A stretch of 64,000 bases of DNA from Streptomyces sp. NBC_00273 (GTDB lineage Bacteria; Actinomycetota; Actinomycetes; Streptomycetales; Streptomycetaceae): the NCBI RefSeq assembly GCF_036178145.1, contig NZ_CP108067.1, forward strand, positions 5,958,501 to 6,022,500, read 5' to 3'. A model generated the notes under the pieces. The model had not been told where the DNA came from, did no database searches, and saw only the letters and a list, made by a program, of their open reading frames with translations. Within the stretch, counting starts at the first letter, position 1. Every line of letters begins with the position of its first letter. Below, piece by piece: positions 10,815-19,142 of this stretch. A program made the translations under genes and the position numbers.

Positions 10815-10892
10815 GGGGCTCCGCCCCAGACCCCGCGCCTCAAACGCCGGCGGGGCTGTATGTCAGCCCGTCCGGCGTTTGAGGACCGGGTC
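10815..10892. repeat. Intergenic inverted repeat inside the hut gene run
   Basis: Same family as 5039-5131. The arms 10838-10858 and 10864-10884 pair over 21 bp with two mismatches; the left flank carries GGGGCTCCGCCCC at 10815-10827. It separates hutF (stop 10805) from hutI (start 10926), both on the plus strand, so here it is not between convergent genes and could attenuate or process the polycistronic RNA. Confidence 0.8.
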
Positions 10893-10925
10893 AAGGCAGA
10901 GCCCGGTGCTCTGAGAGGAACCCCC

Positions 10926-12104
10926 ATGACCACCACCAGCATCACCAACATCGGCAGCCTCGTCACCAACGACCCCGCCCTCGGCGACGGCAGCCCCCTC
11001 GGTCTGATCGCGAACGCGGCCGTCGTCATCGACGGCGACAAGATCGCCTGGGTCGGCCCCGCCGCCAAGGCCCCGGCCGCGGACGAGGTCTTCGACGCGC
11101 AGGGCCGGGCCGTCATCCCCGGCTTCGTCGACTCCCACTCCCACCTCGTCTTCGCAGGCGACCGCACCCAGGAGTTCAACGCCCGGATGTCGGGCCGCGC
11201 CTACTCCGCCGGCGGCATCCGCACCACCGTCGCCGCCACCCGCGCCGCCACCGACGCGGAGCTGGAGGCGGGCCTGGTGCGCCACCTCGAGGAGGCCCGC
11301 CGCCAGGGCACCACCACCTTCGAGACCAAGTCCGGCTACGGCCTCACCGTCGCCGACGAGGCCCGCGCCCTGCGCATCGCCGCCGCGCACACCGAGGAGG
11401 TCACCTACCTCGGCGCGCACATCGTCTCCCCGGACTTCGCGGAGGACCCGGCCGGCTACGTCGACCTCGTCACCGGCGAGATGCTGGAGGCCTGCGCCCC
11501 GTACGCCCGCTGGGTGGACGTCTTCTGCGAGAAGGGCGCCTTCGACGGCGACCAGGCCCGCGCGATCCTCACCGCCGGGGCCGCCGCCGGGCTGATCCCC
11601 CGCGTGCACGCCAACCAGCTCTCCTACGGGCCCGGCGTCCAGCTCGCCGTCGAGCTGGAGGCCGCCTCCGCCGACCACTGCACCCACCTCACCGACGCCG
11701 ACGTCGACGCCCTCGCGCAGGCCGCCGGCACGACCGTCGCCACCCTGCTGCCCGGCGCCGAGTTCTCCACGCGCGCCCAGTGGCCCGACGCCCGGCGCCT
11801 GATCGACGCGGGTGCCACCGTCGCCCTGTCCACGGACTGCAACCCCGGCTCCTCCTACACGAGTTCGATGCCGTTCTGCATCGCGCTCGCCGTCCGCGAC
11901 ATGCGGATGACCCCCGACGAGGCGCTCTGGTCGGCCACCGCCGGCGGCGCCCGCGCCCTGCGCCGCGAGGACATCGGCCGCGTGGCCCCCGGGGCCCGTG
12001 CCGACCTGGCCCTGTTGGACGCCCCGAGCCACGTCCACCTCGCCTACCGGCCGGGCGTACCGCTCGTTTCCGGTGTCTGGCAGCGGGGCCGCCGCGTGCA
12101 CTGA
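10926..12104 (+). CDS. hutI: Imidazolonepropionase
   Basis: 392 residues. Amidohydrolase fold with [15 protein letters not shown] (metal-binding HxH), [19 protein letters not shown] and [14 protein letters not shown], all characteristic of HutI, which opens the imidazolone ring to formimidoylglutamate. ATG 10926 follows GAGAGGAACCCCC. The frame runs open upstream into the repeat but has no ribosome binding site there. Order hutU-M20-hutF-hutI supplies every step from urocanate to N-formylglutamate; histidine ammonia-lyase is not in the window. Confidence 0.96.
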   Translation: MTTTSITNIGSLVTNDPALGDGSPLGLIANAAVVIDGDKIAWVGPAAKAPAADEVFDAQGRAVIPGFVDSHSHLVFAGDRTQEFNARMSGRAYSAGGIRTTVAATRAATDAELEAGLVRHLEEARRQGTTTFETKSGYGLTVADEARALRIAAAHTEEVTYLGAHIVSPDFAEDPAGYVDLVTGEMLEACAPYARWVDVFCEKGAFDGDQARAILTAGAAAGLIPRVHANQLSYGPGVQLAVELEAASADHCTHLTDADVDALAQAAGTTVATLLPGAEFSTRAQWPDARRLIDAGATVALSTDCNPGSSYTSSMPFCIALAVRDMRMTPDEALWSATAGGARALRREDIGRVAPGARADLALLDAPSHVHLAYRPGVPLVSGVWQRGRRVH

Positions 12105-12217
12105 CGAACGGTCAATCCCGGGTTGTCCTTTGTCTTCCCTCCGTAAGGGCCCGGGCGTACCTTGAGCCACCGATCTGATGTGTCGTCAGTTTTCTGTGGC
12201 CCGAGGGGAAGACGAAG

Positions 12218-12895
12218 GTGTCCGACCGCAAACGCACCACCGCGCTCGCGCTGGCCTCCGCGCTGGCCGGATCGGCGGTGCTGTTCACCGCCCCCGCGGC
12301 CCATGCCGCCGTCGTCGACGTCGCCTACGACTGCAAGACCCCGATCGGGGACAAGTCGGCGGTGTCGCCGATCGAGATCAAGGCCGTCAAAGAGGGCGAC
12401 GGGTACAAGCTGACGATGTCCTTCCAGAAGGGCGTCTCGTCCAGCCCCATCGAACTCGGCAAGGGTGCGATGAAGCCCAGCGCCGTCGTCCTCGTCGACG
12501 GCGCCGAGAAGGCGTCCGTGCCGGTCTCGGGTCCGTCCAACCCCGAGGCCGTGCCCCCGGACACACCCATCAAGATCACCGACCTCTCGGGCACCTACAC
12601 GCCCAAGAAGAGCGGCAAGGTCACCTTCACCGCCGGGGTGCTCACCATCGTGGCGATGGGCACCACGACGACCTGCACCCCCGGCAACAGCCCGAAGCCC
12701 TCGCTGGAACTGGACGTCACGGCACCCGGCGGCGGGACCACGCAGTCCGGCGCCGACACCACCGGCGACACCCTCCCGCAGACCGGGCCCGCCGACTCCG
12801 CCCTGGCCCTCGGCACCCTCGGCGGCACCGTGCTGCTCTCCGGCGCCGTCGGCGTGCTCTGGCTGACCCGGCGCGGCCGGCGGGCCCGGTCCTGA
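12218..12895 (+). CDS. Secreted cell-wall-anchored protein with LPQTG sorting signal
   Basis: 225 residues from GTG 12218 (GAGGGGAAGACGAAG upstream). Signal peptide about 1-30 ending AHA. A single beta-rich domain (about 31-168) contains two cysteines (about C39, C153). Then comes a short linker, LPQTG at 186-190, a hydrophobic helix and the basic tail TRRGRRARS: a complete sortase substrate. The domain resembles the C-terminal domain of the fourth gene in this operon (shared VAYDC/VAFDC, KPS, GTYxPxKSGKVT), perhaps the DUF6801-type fold. Function unknown; first gene of the surface operon. Confidence 0.85.
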   Translation: MSDRKRTTALALASALAGSAVLFTAPAAHAAVVDVAYDCKTPIGDKSAVSPIEIKAVKEGDGYKLTMSFQKGVSSSPIELGKGAMKPSAVVLVDGAEKASVPVSGPSNPEAVPPDTPIKITDLSGTYTPKKSGKVTFTAGVLTIVAMGTTTTCTPGNSPKPSLELDVTAPGGGTTQSGADTTGDTLPQTGPADSALALGTLGGTVLLSGAVGVLWLTRRGRRARS

Positions 12896-12911
12896 ACGGA
12901 GCACCCCGGTC

Positions 12912-13928
12912 ATGCACGTGCTCCACACCCTGAGGCGCGCCGGAGCCGTCCTGCTGCTCGCCGCCGCCACGCTGTACGCGGCTCCCGCGCACCCCGCTGC
13001 CGCCGACGAGCCGGGCTGGACCGCCGAGCCCGCCGCCGGAGCCGCGGCCACCGTCCGCCCGTACTTCTACCTGGCCGGTGCCGCCGGCACCGTGCTGGAG
13101 GACCGCCTCGCCCTGGCCAACACCACCGACCAGGAGCGCACCGTCACGCTGCGCGGGGCCGACGCCTACAACACGGCCGACGGCGCCTTCGCGGTCCGCC
13201 CGGCGGCGCCCGCTGCCGGGGCTACCGGCGCCACGGGGGCCGGTTCCTGGATCAGCTTCGGGGCCGCCACCACCGTGAAGGTCCCGCCCCGCACCCGCGC
13301 CGTGGTGCCCTTCACCCTCACCGTGCCGCCCGCGTCCCCGCCCGGCGACCACCCCGCCGCCGTGATCGCCACCGAGGGCGGCCACGAGGTCGGAGTACGG
13401 GTCCACCTGCGGGTCGGCGGCCCCTCCCTGGCCGCCCTCACGGTCGAGGACGTCGCCGTACGGGGCCGGGGTCCGGCCGCCGTCATCGCCTACACCCTCG
13501 TCAACCGCGGCAACGTGGCCCTCGTCCCCGACCTCCGGATCAGTGCCGAGGCCCTCCTCGGCGAGGTGTCCGACCCGCCCCGCGGCCGCACCCTGCCGGT
13601 GGAACTGCTCCCCGGCCAGCGGGTGGAGCTCACCGAGCCCTGGCCCGGCGCCCCGGCCCTCGACCGGGTCCGCGTCACCCTCACCGTGACCGCCCCCGGC
13701 GGCGCCCGCGCGGTGGCCACCGGCTCGCGCTGGCTCGTCCCCCGGGGCCCGGCCGGCTGGACCGGGGCCGGCCTGCTCGGCCTCGGGGCGGCCACCGCCG
13801 CCGCGCTGCACCTCGTACGCGGCAGGCGGCGGCCCCTACCGGGTCCGGACCCGGACCCGGACGCGCCGCCCGAGGCCGGACCGACGAACCCTGCACCGCA
13901 CCACGAACTGACGGGAGCCGCCAGGTGA
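12912..13928 (+). CDS. Secreted single-pass membrane protein, DUF916-like
   Basis: 338 residues. Signal peptide about 1-31. The ectodomain has the pattern RPYFYLAGAAGTVLEDRLALANTT ... PPRTRAVVPFTLTVPPASPPGDHPAAVI, which resembles the DUF916 fold of WxL-associated surface proteins (conserved-residue impression only). A second beta domain is followed by a transmembrane helix at about 279-300 and a proline/aspartate-rich cytoplasmic tail. It starts 16 bp after the LPQTG gene and overlaps the next gene by 4 bp, so it likely acts in a complex with them. Confidence 0.8.
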   Translation: MHVLHTLRRAGAVLLLAAATLYAAPAHPAAADEPGWTAEPAAGAAATVRPYFYLAGAAGTVLEDRLALANTTDQERTVTLRGADAYNTADGAFAVRPAAPAAGATGATGAGSWISFGAATTVKVPPRTRAVVPFTLTVPPASPPGDHPAAVIATEGGHEVGVRVHLRVGGPSLAALTVEDVAVRGRGPAAVIAYTLVNRGNVALVPDLRISAEALLGEVSDPPRGRTLPVELLPGQRVELTEPWPGAPALDRVRVTLTVTAPGGARAVATGSRWLVPRGPAGWTGAGLLGLGAATAAALHLVRGRRRPLPGPDPDPDAPPEAGPTNPAPHHELTGAAR

Positions 13929-15025
13929 GAAGAGTCGGAGCCCTGCTGGCCGCGGGGTTGGCGGTGTGCGCCCTCGCCCTGTTCCCCACGGGCCCGGCCG
14001 CGGCCGCCGAGGGGAAGCCGGCCGTGGCGCTCTCGCTCCAGGAGGCCGCCAAGGGCACCGGGATCACCGTCACCGGTACCGGCTGGCCGGCCAAGACGCT
14101 GGTGATGCTGCTGGTCTGCGGCCAGAACATGATCGGCGGCACCAACAGCTGCGCCAACGCCGACGGCGCCGCCGTCTCGGTCGGCGGCGACGGCCGCTTC
14201 ACCGCCCAGCTGCCCGTGGTGGCACCGCCCAAGCCGTGCCCCTGCATCGTCAACGTCACCTCCGTCAACGGTGACCAGTCCACCGTCGCGACCCCCCTGA
14301 AGATCACCGACCACCCGGTCGCCGAGCTGCCCGCCGAATCCGGTACGGCCCGCCTCGCGATGCTCACCGGGGTCCGGCTGGAGGGCGAGGACGGGGTGCT
14401 GACCTGGTTCGGCGCCCCGCCCGCCCGGAAGTTCAAGGTCACCGTCGGCAATCTCGGCCCGGTCCCGGTCAAGGACCCGGTCTTCCAGCTCGGAACCGCG
14501 CACGGGGTGTTCGCCCCGCTGTGGGAGGAAGCCCGCTGGAAGGGCACCATCCCGCCCGGCGGCAAGGCCGAGATCGCGCTCGACGTGGGCCTCGCCGCCG
14601 GCGCCCACGGCGACTACACGATCTCCCTCAAGTACGGCGAGACCGTGGTGGCCGCGCAGCCCTGGGGCGTGGACCGCCCGTACGGGGTGCTGCTCTTCTG
14701 GGGCCTGCTCCTGCTGGTGATCCCGGCCGCGGTCTTCCGCATCGGCATGGCGATCGTCGACCGGGTCCGGCCGCGCGCCGCGCCCGCCGCCGGCCGTCAC
14801 CGCGGTACGGGTCCCGCGGCGGCGGCCTCCGCCGTGACGGCCCGGCTGCCGAGGATCGGGGCCCTGCGGCCCCCCGAGCCGGCCCCGGGCCCCGACCGCC
14901 CGGAGCAGTCCCCCCAGACCACCACGGCGGCCCTGCCGTGGTTCACCCCGGACAGCACGCCGGGCACAGCACCACAGGCGTCCGCACCGTCTGAGAACCG
15001 TTCGACGACGAAGGGACATTCGTGA
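13925..15025 (+). CDS. Secreted single-pass membrane protein with neocarzinostatin-like domain
   Basis: 366 residues from GTG 13925, overlapping the previous stop. Signal peptide about 1-28. Residues 33-130 (GITVTGTGWPAKTLVMLLVCG ... GRFTAQLPV ... PCPCIVNVTS) have the spacing of the neocarzinostatin Ig-like fold. A second ectodomain (about 150-245) precedes one transmembrane helix near 252-272 and a Pro/Ala-rich cytoplasmic tail. No chromophore-biosynthesis genes are nearby, so an antibiotic carrier role is unlikely; the fold is probably used as an adhesion or complex-forming module. Confidence 0.78.
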   Translation: MRRVGALLAAGLAVCALALFPTGPAAAAEGKPAVALSLQEAAKGTGITVTGTGWPAKTLVMLLVCGQNMIGGTNSCANADGAAVSVGGDGRFTAQLPVVAPPKPCPCIVNVTSVNGDQSTVATPLKITDHPVAELPAESGTARLAMLTGVRLEGEDGVLTWFGAPPARKFKVTVGNLGPVPVKDPVFQLGTAHGVFAPLWEEARWKGTIPPGGKAEIALDVGLAAGAHGDYTISLKYGETVVAAQPWGVDRPYGVLLFWGLLLLVIPAAVFRIGMAIVDRVRPRAAPAAGRHRGTGPAAAASAVTARLPRIGALRPPEPAPGPDRPEQSPQTTTAALPWFTPDSTPGTAPQASAPSENRSTTKGHS

Positions 15026-16347
15026 AAACCCAACGGAGGGTGAGCGCGGCCGTGATCGCGCTGCTGCTCGGCGGCGCCGGTATCGCCATCGGAGCCACTC
15101 CCGCCCAGGCCGCGGAGACCAAGTTCAACGTCAAGTGCGTTCCCCCGGCAGGGGGCGGCAGTCCGGTGGAGGGGGAGACCACCGCCAAGGTCACCGCTCC
15201 CGCCTCGGCGAAGGTCGGCGACGAGGTCGACGTGTCCTGGGAGACGGTGAAGCCGGCCTCGAACAACACGGACCTGATGGACATCCCGCAGGACGCGGTC
15301 CAGCCCACCGGCTGGATCACCGTGGGCGGCGGCGGGGGTGAGCTGAAGGTCGTCGGGGAGAAGAAGAACCCGCCGATCCCGAAGAAGGCGCCCATGGTGA
15401 TGTCCGTGATGAAGGGCAAGCTGAAGCTCACCAAGGCCGGGAAGACCACACTGACCCCCGGCAAGTACGACGTGGCCGTCACCTTCTCCTTCGGCACGTT
15501 CGTCACCAAGTGCGCCCCGACCGGCAGCGTGGGCGTCGGGGCCACCATCGACGTGGCGGCCGGCTCCAGCGGCGGGACGACGACCGGTGGCACCACCACG
15601 GGCGGCTCCACGACCACCGGAGGCTCCACCACCGGAGGCTCCACCACCAGCGGAGGCTCCACCACCGGCGGAGGCTCCACCACCGGCGGCTCCACCACCG
15701 GCGGCGGAGGCGGCCAGACCGACTTCCCGGGCAAGGCGGTCGAGGTGGCCTTCGACTGCGGTCCGGTCGTCCCGGGGGGCATCAAGACCCCGGTCACCAT
15801 CAACGCGAAGAAGAACGGCGGCAGCTACGACCTGACGGTCAAGACCGCCAAGGGTGCGATGGCGGCGCCCATGGCCCTGCCCGCGGGAGCGCTCAAGCCC
15901 TCGATGGACGTGAAGCTCGGCGGGGCGGACAGCGGCACGGTCAAGGTCTCCGGCCCGGCCAACGCGGAGCCGATCCCGGACAAGGCCCCGGTCAGCCTCA
16001 GCGACATGACGGGCACCTACAAGCCCGGCAAGAGCGGCAAGGTCACGCTGAGCCCGGACCAGCTGACGATCGACGTCACGATGGCCCCCGGCGCCACCCC
16101 GATCAACGTCCCCTGCAAGGCGACGAGCAGCGGGGTCTCGCTGGAACTGGACACCGCCGCGCAGCCGGGCGGCTCCGGCTCCTCGACCAGCACCACCGGC
16201 AGCAGCACCTCGGGCGGCCTCGCCGAGACCGGTGCGGAGGACGAGGGCGGCATCAAGGCCCTGGCCCTGGTCGCCGGCACGGTGATCCTGCTCGGCGGCG
16301 CGGTGTTCACCTTCACCCCGTGGGGCCGCCTGCGCGGCACCCGCTGA
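15022..16347 (+). CDS. Secreted cell-wall-anchored protein with LAETG sorting signal
   Basis: 441 residues from GTG 15022, again overlapping the previous gene by 4 bp. Signal peptide about 1-32 (AQA-AE). An N-terminal domain (33-180) and a C-terminal domain (about 233-375) are joined by a Gly/Ser/Thr-rich linker (about 184-231). The tail carries LAETG at 400-404, a hydrophobic helix and WGRLRGTR, the class E sortase signal of Streptomyces. The C-terminal domain is related to the first gene product of this operon. The long linker suggests a stalk projecting from peptidoglycan. Last gene before a strong terminator. Confidence 0.87.
   Translation: MKTQRRVSAAVIALLLGGAGIAIGATPAQAAETKFNVKCVPPAGGGSPVEGETTAKVTAPASAKVGDEVDVSWETVKPASNNTDLMDIPQDAVQPTGWITVGGGGGELKVVGEKKNPPIPKKAPMVMSVMKGKLKLTKAGKTTLTPGKYDVAVTFSFGTFVTKCAPTGSVGVGATIDVAAGSSGGTTTGGTTTGGSTTTGGSTTGGSTTSGGSTTGGGSTTGGSTTGGGGGQTDFPGKAVEVAFDCGPVVPGGIKTPVTINAKKNGGSYDLTVKTAKGAMAAPMALPAGALKPSMDVKLGGADSGTVKVSGPANAEPIPDKAPVSLSDMTGTYKPGKSGKVTLSPDQLTIDVTMAPGATPINVPCKATSSGVSLELDTAAQPGGSGSSTSTTGSSTSGGLAETGAEDEGGIKALALVAGTVILLGGAVFTFTPWGRLRGTR
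15571..15712 (+). repeat. Imperfect GGCTCCACCACCGGAGG-type repeat encoding the Gly/Ser/Thr linker
   Basis: About ten degenerate units of GGCTCCACCACC(GGCGGA/GGA) encode (G)GSTTGG-like repeats in the LAETG protein. Such repeats can expand or contract by slippage and would change the stalk length. Confidence 0.8.
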
Positions 16348-16353
16348 CACGCG

Positions 16354-16389
16354 AACGGCCCGGCACACCTTGCGGTGTGCCGGGCCGTT
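16354..16389. terminator. Bidirectional terminator
   Basis: A perfect 16-bp stem (16354-16369 with 16374-16389, AACGGCCCGGCACACC) with a 4-base loop sits 7 bp after the LAETG gene and 24 bp from the end of the convergent peptide transporter gene. Confidence 0.9.
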
Positions 16390-16412
16390 CCGTTGCCGTG
16401 CGCCGGTGTGCG

Positions 16413-17927
16413 TCAGTGCACGTTGCCCATCATGGCCTGGACGTTCTTGCGGTACATGTAGACCGCGACACCCGCGAGCACTGCCGCGGCGGCCTGCAGA
16501 CCGATGATGAGCGTGCCGTTGAGGTCCACGCCGGCCAGCGCGAGCAGACCGGTGGTGCAGTCACCGGCGGTGACCGCGAGGAACCAGACGCCCATCATCT
16601 GGGAGGCGTACTTCTGCGGCGCCATCTTGGTGGTGACCGAGAGGCCGACCGGGGAGAGGCACAGCTCGGCGATGGTCTGGATCATGTAGATCGAGACGAG
16701 CCACATCGGCGACACCTTGGTGCCGTCGCCCGCCATGCTCATCGGGATGATGAAGATGAAGAAGGACGCGCCGACCAGGACCAGGGCCATCGCGAACTTC
16801 ACGATGGTGTTCGGCTCCTGGTTCTTGCGGGCCAGCCACAGCCACGCCCAGGCGAAGAGCGGGGCGAGCGCCATGACGAACAGCGGGTTCAGCGCCTGGT
16901 ACAGGACGGTGGAGGGGGTCCAGCCGAAGATCGAGCCGGTGCTGTTGTCGGCGAACAGGGAGAGCGTCGAGCCACCCTGGTCGTAGATCATCCAGAACGC
17001 GGCGGCGGCGACGAAGAACCAGATGTACGCGGACATCTTGGACTGCTCGGGACCCGACAGGGCCTTGTCGCGCTTGATGCGCACCAGCACGGTGACCGGG
17101 ATGACCAGACCGGCGATCGTGATCGGGTACAGCGCCCAGTTGATGGTGAACATGCCCAGCGCGACCACGGTGCCGTAGAAGGCGCCGATGATCGCCACGG
17201 CGGCGACGATCTTGACGACGAGGCTGTTGCGCTCGGGGGCCGTCAGCGGGTTCGGGACGACGCTGCTGGTCGGGCTCAGCGTGCGGCCGAAGATCAGGAA
17301 CACGGCCAGACCGATGGCCATGCCGATGGCTGCGAGCAGGAAGCCGAGGTGCCAGCTGACGGTCTCACCGACGATGCCGATGACCCAAGGAGCACCGAAG
17401 GCGCCCAGGTTGATGCCGATGTAGAAGAGCGTGAAGCCGCCGTCGCGGCGCGGGTCGTCCGGACCGGCGTACAGGTGGCCGACCATCGTGGAGATGTTGG
17501 CCTTCAGCAGACCGGAGCCGACCGCGACCAGCAGCAGACCCGCGAAGAACGAGATCTGGCCGGGCAGTGCCAGCGCCACGTGACCAGCCATGATCACGAA
17601 GCTGGCGATGGTGACGGTCTTGCGGGCGCCCCAGACGCGGTCGCCGAACCAGCCGCCGGGCATGGCCATCAGGTAGACCATGGCCACGTAGACGGAGTAG
17701 ATCGCTGTGGCGACACCCATCTTGAAGCCCAAGCCACCGCCCTGGCTCCCGGTCGCGGCGTCCGCACCGCCGGAGACCAAGTACAGGACGAGAAGCGCAC
17801 GCATGCCGTAGTAGGAGAAGCGCTCCCACATCTCGGTCATGAACAGCGTGGCCAGGCCGATCGGGTGGCCGAGGAGGGTCTTCTCGTGAGCGGGGCTCGG
17901 AGAAGCCGTCGTCAGGCTGGAAGCCAT
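16413..17927 (-). CDS. Peptide:H+ symporter, POT/PTR2 family
   Basis: 504 residues, about 12-14 transmembrane helices. The first helix carries the POT signature ExxERFxYYG (EMWERFSYYGMRALL). The second motif region reads MPGGWFGDRVWGARKT. It imports di- and tripeptides with protons across the cytoplasmic membrane. ATG 17927 follows AAGGATCG; upstream in-frame codons are low-complexity. It is divergent from a two-component system across a 499-bp gap, and the dipeptidase at 22900 could process its imports, though the genes are not linked in one operon. Confidence 0.92.
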   Translation of the reverse strand: MASSLTTASPSPAHEKTLLGHPIGLATLFMTEMWERFSYYGMRALLVLYLVSGGADAATGSQGGGLGFKMGVATAIYSVYVAMVYLMAMPGGWFGDRVWGARKTVTIASFVIMAGHVALALPGQISFFAGLLLVAVGSGLLKANISTMVGHLYAGPDDPRRDGGFTLFYIGINLGAFGAPWVIGIVGETVSWHLGFLLAAIGMAIGLAVFLIFGRTLSPTSSVVPNPLTAPERNSLVVKIVAAVAIIGAFYGTVVALGMFTINWALYPITIAGLVIPVTVLVRIKRDKALSGPEQSKMSAYIWFFVAAAAFWMIYDQGGSTLSLFADNSTGSIFGWTPSTVLYQALNPLFVMALAPLFAWAWLWLARKNQEPNTIVKFAMALVLVGASFFIFIIPMSMAGDGTKVSPMWLVSIYMIQTIAELCLSPVGLSVTTKMAPQKYASQMMGVWFLAVTAGDCTTGLLALAGVDLNGTLIIGLQAAAAVLAGVAVYMYRKNVQAMMGNVH

Positions 17928-18197
17928 GGTCGATCCTTGCTTGCTCGGGACGCATCGGCTTCGTGAGCTCATCCGCGCCCGGTGGGGGGTGGCCGGCACC
18001 GGCGGACGGATCTCCCACCCCACGCCTCGGGGCCCGCCCCACGGGGATGGGGGGCGGAAGGACATCCGTAACCGGGATCCACGCCCTCCCGCGCGGTCAT
18101 CACGCGAGGGGCCCGGCCAACAGGTCATTCACTGTCGTCAAGACGGGCCGGGTGGGCCCCTGAGGGGACTGCCCGTCCGGTTCAGGACAGAAATAGA

Positions 18198-18228
18198 GAC
18201 CTTTGTGCTGCTTTTCGGCACAAAGGTC
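18198..18228. promoter_or_regulatory. 11-bp inverted repeat upstream of peptide transporter
   Basis: GACCTTTGTGC (18198-18208) and GCACAAAGGTC (18218-18228) are perfect complements around a 9-base loop containing TTTT. This lies 271 bp upstream of the transporter start and 200 bp upstream of the response regulator. It could be an operator for a dimeric regulator or an RNA hairpin in the transporter leader. Confidence 0.5.
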
Positions 18229-18413
18229 CCTGAGGTATTGCATCAGGCGTCTCGCCACCATACGACACGACACTGCGGCATATGAAAGGACTTGAGAGAT
18301 GGATCACAAGGCGCGTCGGGAACCGTTCGACCATATTCGAAGGCGCTTAGTAGTTCATAAGCCCAGATAGAGAGGGGTCTTCCCGGGGGCCCCTGGTTTC
18401 AGCCGCCGCGGAC

Positions 18414-18419
18414 TACCAT
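18414..18419 (+). promoter_or_regulatory. -10 box of a probable leaderless transcript
   Basis: TACCAT ends 7 bases before the ATG of the response regulator gene, the distance expected if transcription starts at or within a base or two of the start codon. No ribosome binding site is present between them. Confidence 0.45.
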
Positions 18420-18426
18420 CACCCAC

Positions 18427-19104
18427 ATGACGCGTGTACTGCTCGCCGAGGACGACGCATCCATCTCGGAACCCCTGGCCCGCGCCCTGCGCCGGGAGGG
18501 GTACGAGGTCGAGGTCCGGGAGGACGGCCCCACCGCCCTGGACGCGGGACTTCAGGGCGGCGTCGACCTCGTCGTCCTCGACCTGGGCCTGCCGGGCATG
18601 GACGGCCTGGAGGTCGCCCGTCGGCTGCGCGCCGAGGGCCACGGCTTCCCGATCCTGGTCCTCACCGCCCGGGCGGACGAGGTCGACACGGTCGTCGGCC
18701 TGGACGCCGGCGCCGACGACTACGTGACCAAGCCCTTCCGACTGGCCGAACTGCTCGCCCGGGTCCGGGCCCTGCTCCGGCGCGGCGCCACCGAGGCCGC
18801 CCAGCCCCCCGCCACCCACGGCGTGCGGATCGACGTCGAATCGCACCGGGCCTGGATGGGGGAGGAGGAGCTCCAGCTCACGGCCAAGGAGTTCGACCTG
18901 CTGCGGGTCCTGGTCCGCGACGCGGGCCGGGTCGTCACCCGCGACCAACTCATGCGCGAGGTCTGGGACACCACCTGGTGGTCCTCCACCAAGACCCTCG
19001 ACATGCACATCTCCTGGCTGCGCAAGAAGCTGGGCGACGACGCCGCCAACCCCCGCTACATCGCCACCGTGCGGGGCGTCGGTTTCCGCTTCGAGAAGAG
19101 CTGA
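18427..19104 (+). CDS. Response regulator, OmpR/PhoB family
   Basis: 225 residues. Receiver domain with acidic pocket D9/D10, phospho-acceptor aspartate in LVVLDLGLPGMDG (about D52) and the lysine of VTKPF (K102). The C-terminal winged helix (about 130-222) includes LTAKEFDLLRVLV and TVRGVGFRFE. The cognate histidine kinase follows 38 bp downstream. The divergent neighbour is the peptide transporter, a possible but unproven target. The lack of a ribosome binding site and the TACCAT box suggest leaderless translation. Confidence 0.95.
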   Translation: MTRVLLAEDDASISEPLARALRREGYEVEVREDGPTALDAGLQGGVDLVVLDLGLPGMDGLEVARRLRAEGHGFPILVLTARADEVDTVVGLDAGADDYVTKPFRLAELLARVRALLRRGATEAAQPPATHGVRIDVESHRAWMGEEELQLTAKEFDLLRVLVRDAGRVVTRDQLMREVWDTTWWSSTKTLDMHISWLRKKLGDDAANPRYIATVRGVGFRFEKS

Positions 19105-19142
19105 CCGCCTCCTCCGGCCCCACCTGGGGCATGCTCTAGGGC

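Larger units (their letters stand above)
17928..18426. other. 499-bp divergent intergenic region
   Basis: Between the peptide transporter and the response regulator. No coding frame is convincing. It contains the 11-bp inverted repeat at 18198-18228 and, close to 18427, a promoter-like TACCAT. The AT content rises between 18180 and 18360, as expected of a regulatory region. Confidence 0.5.

Noticed and set aside
13925..15025. Antibiotic apoprotein (neocarzinostatin-type)
   Set aside because: The domain only resembles the fold, is embedded in a membrane-anchored protein, and no enediyne synthesis genes are near.
15510..17966. An 818-codon plus-strand frame spanning the LAETG gene and opposite the peptide transporter
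   Set aside because: It would overlap two well-supported genes and crosses a strong terminator; its translation is arginine/histidine-rich noise.
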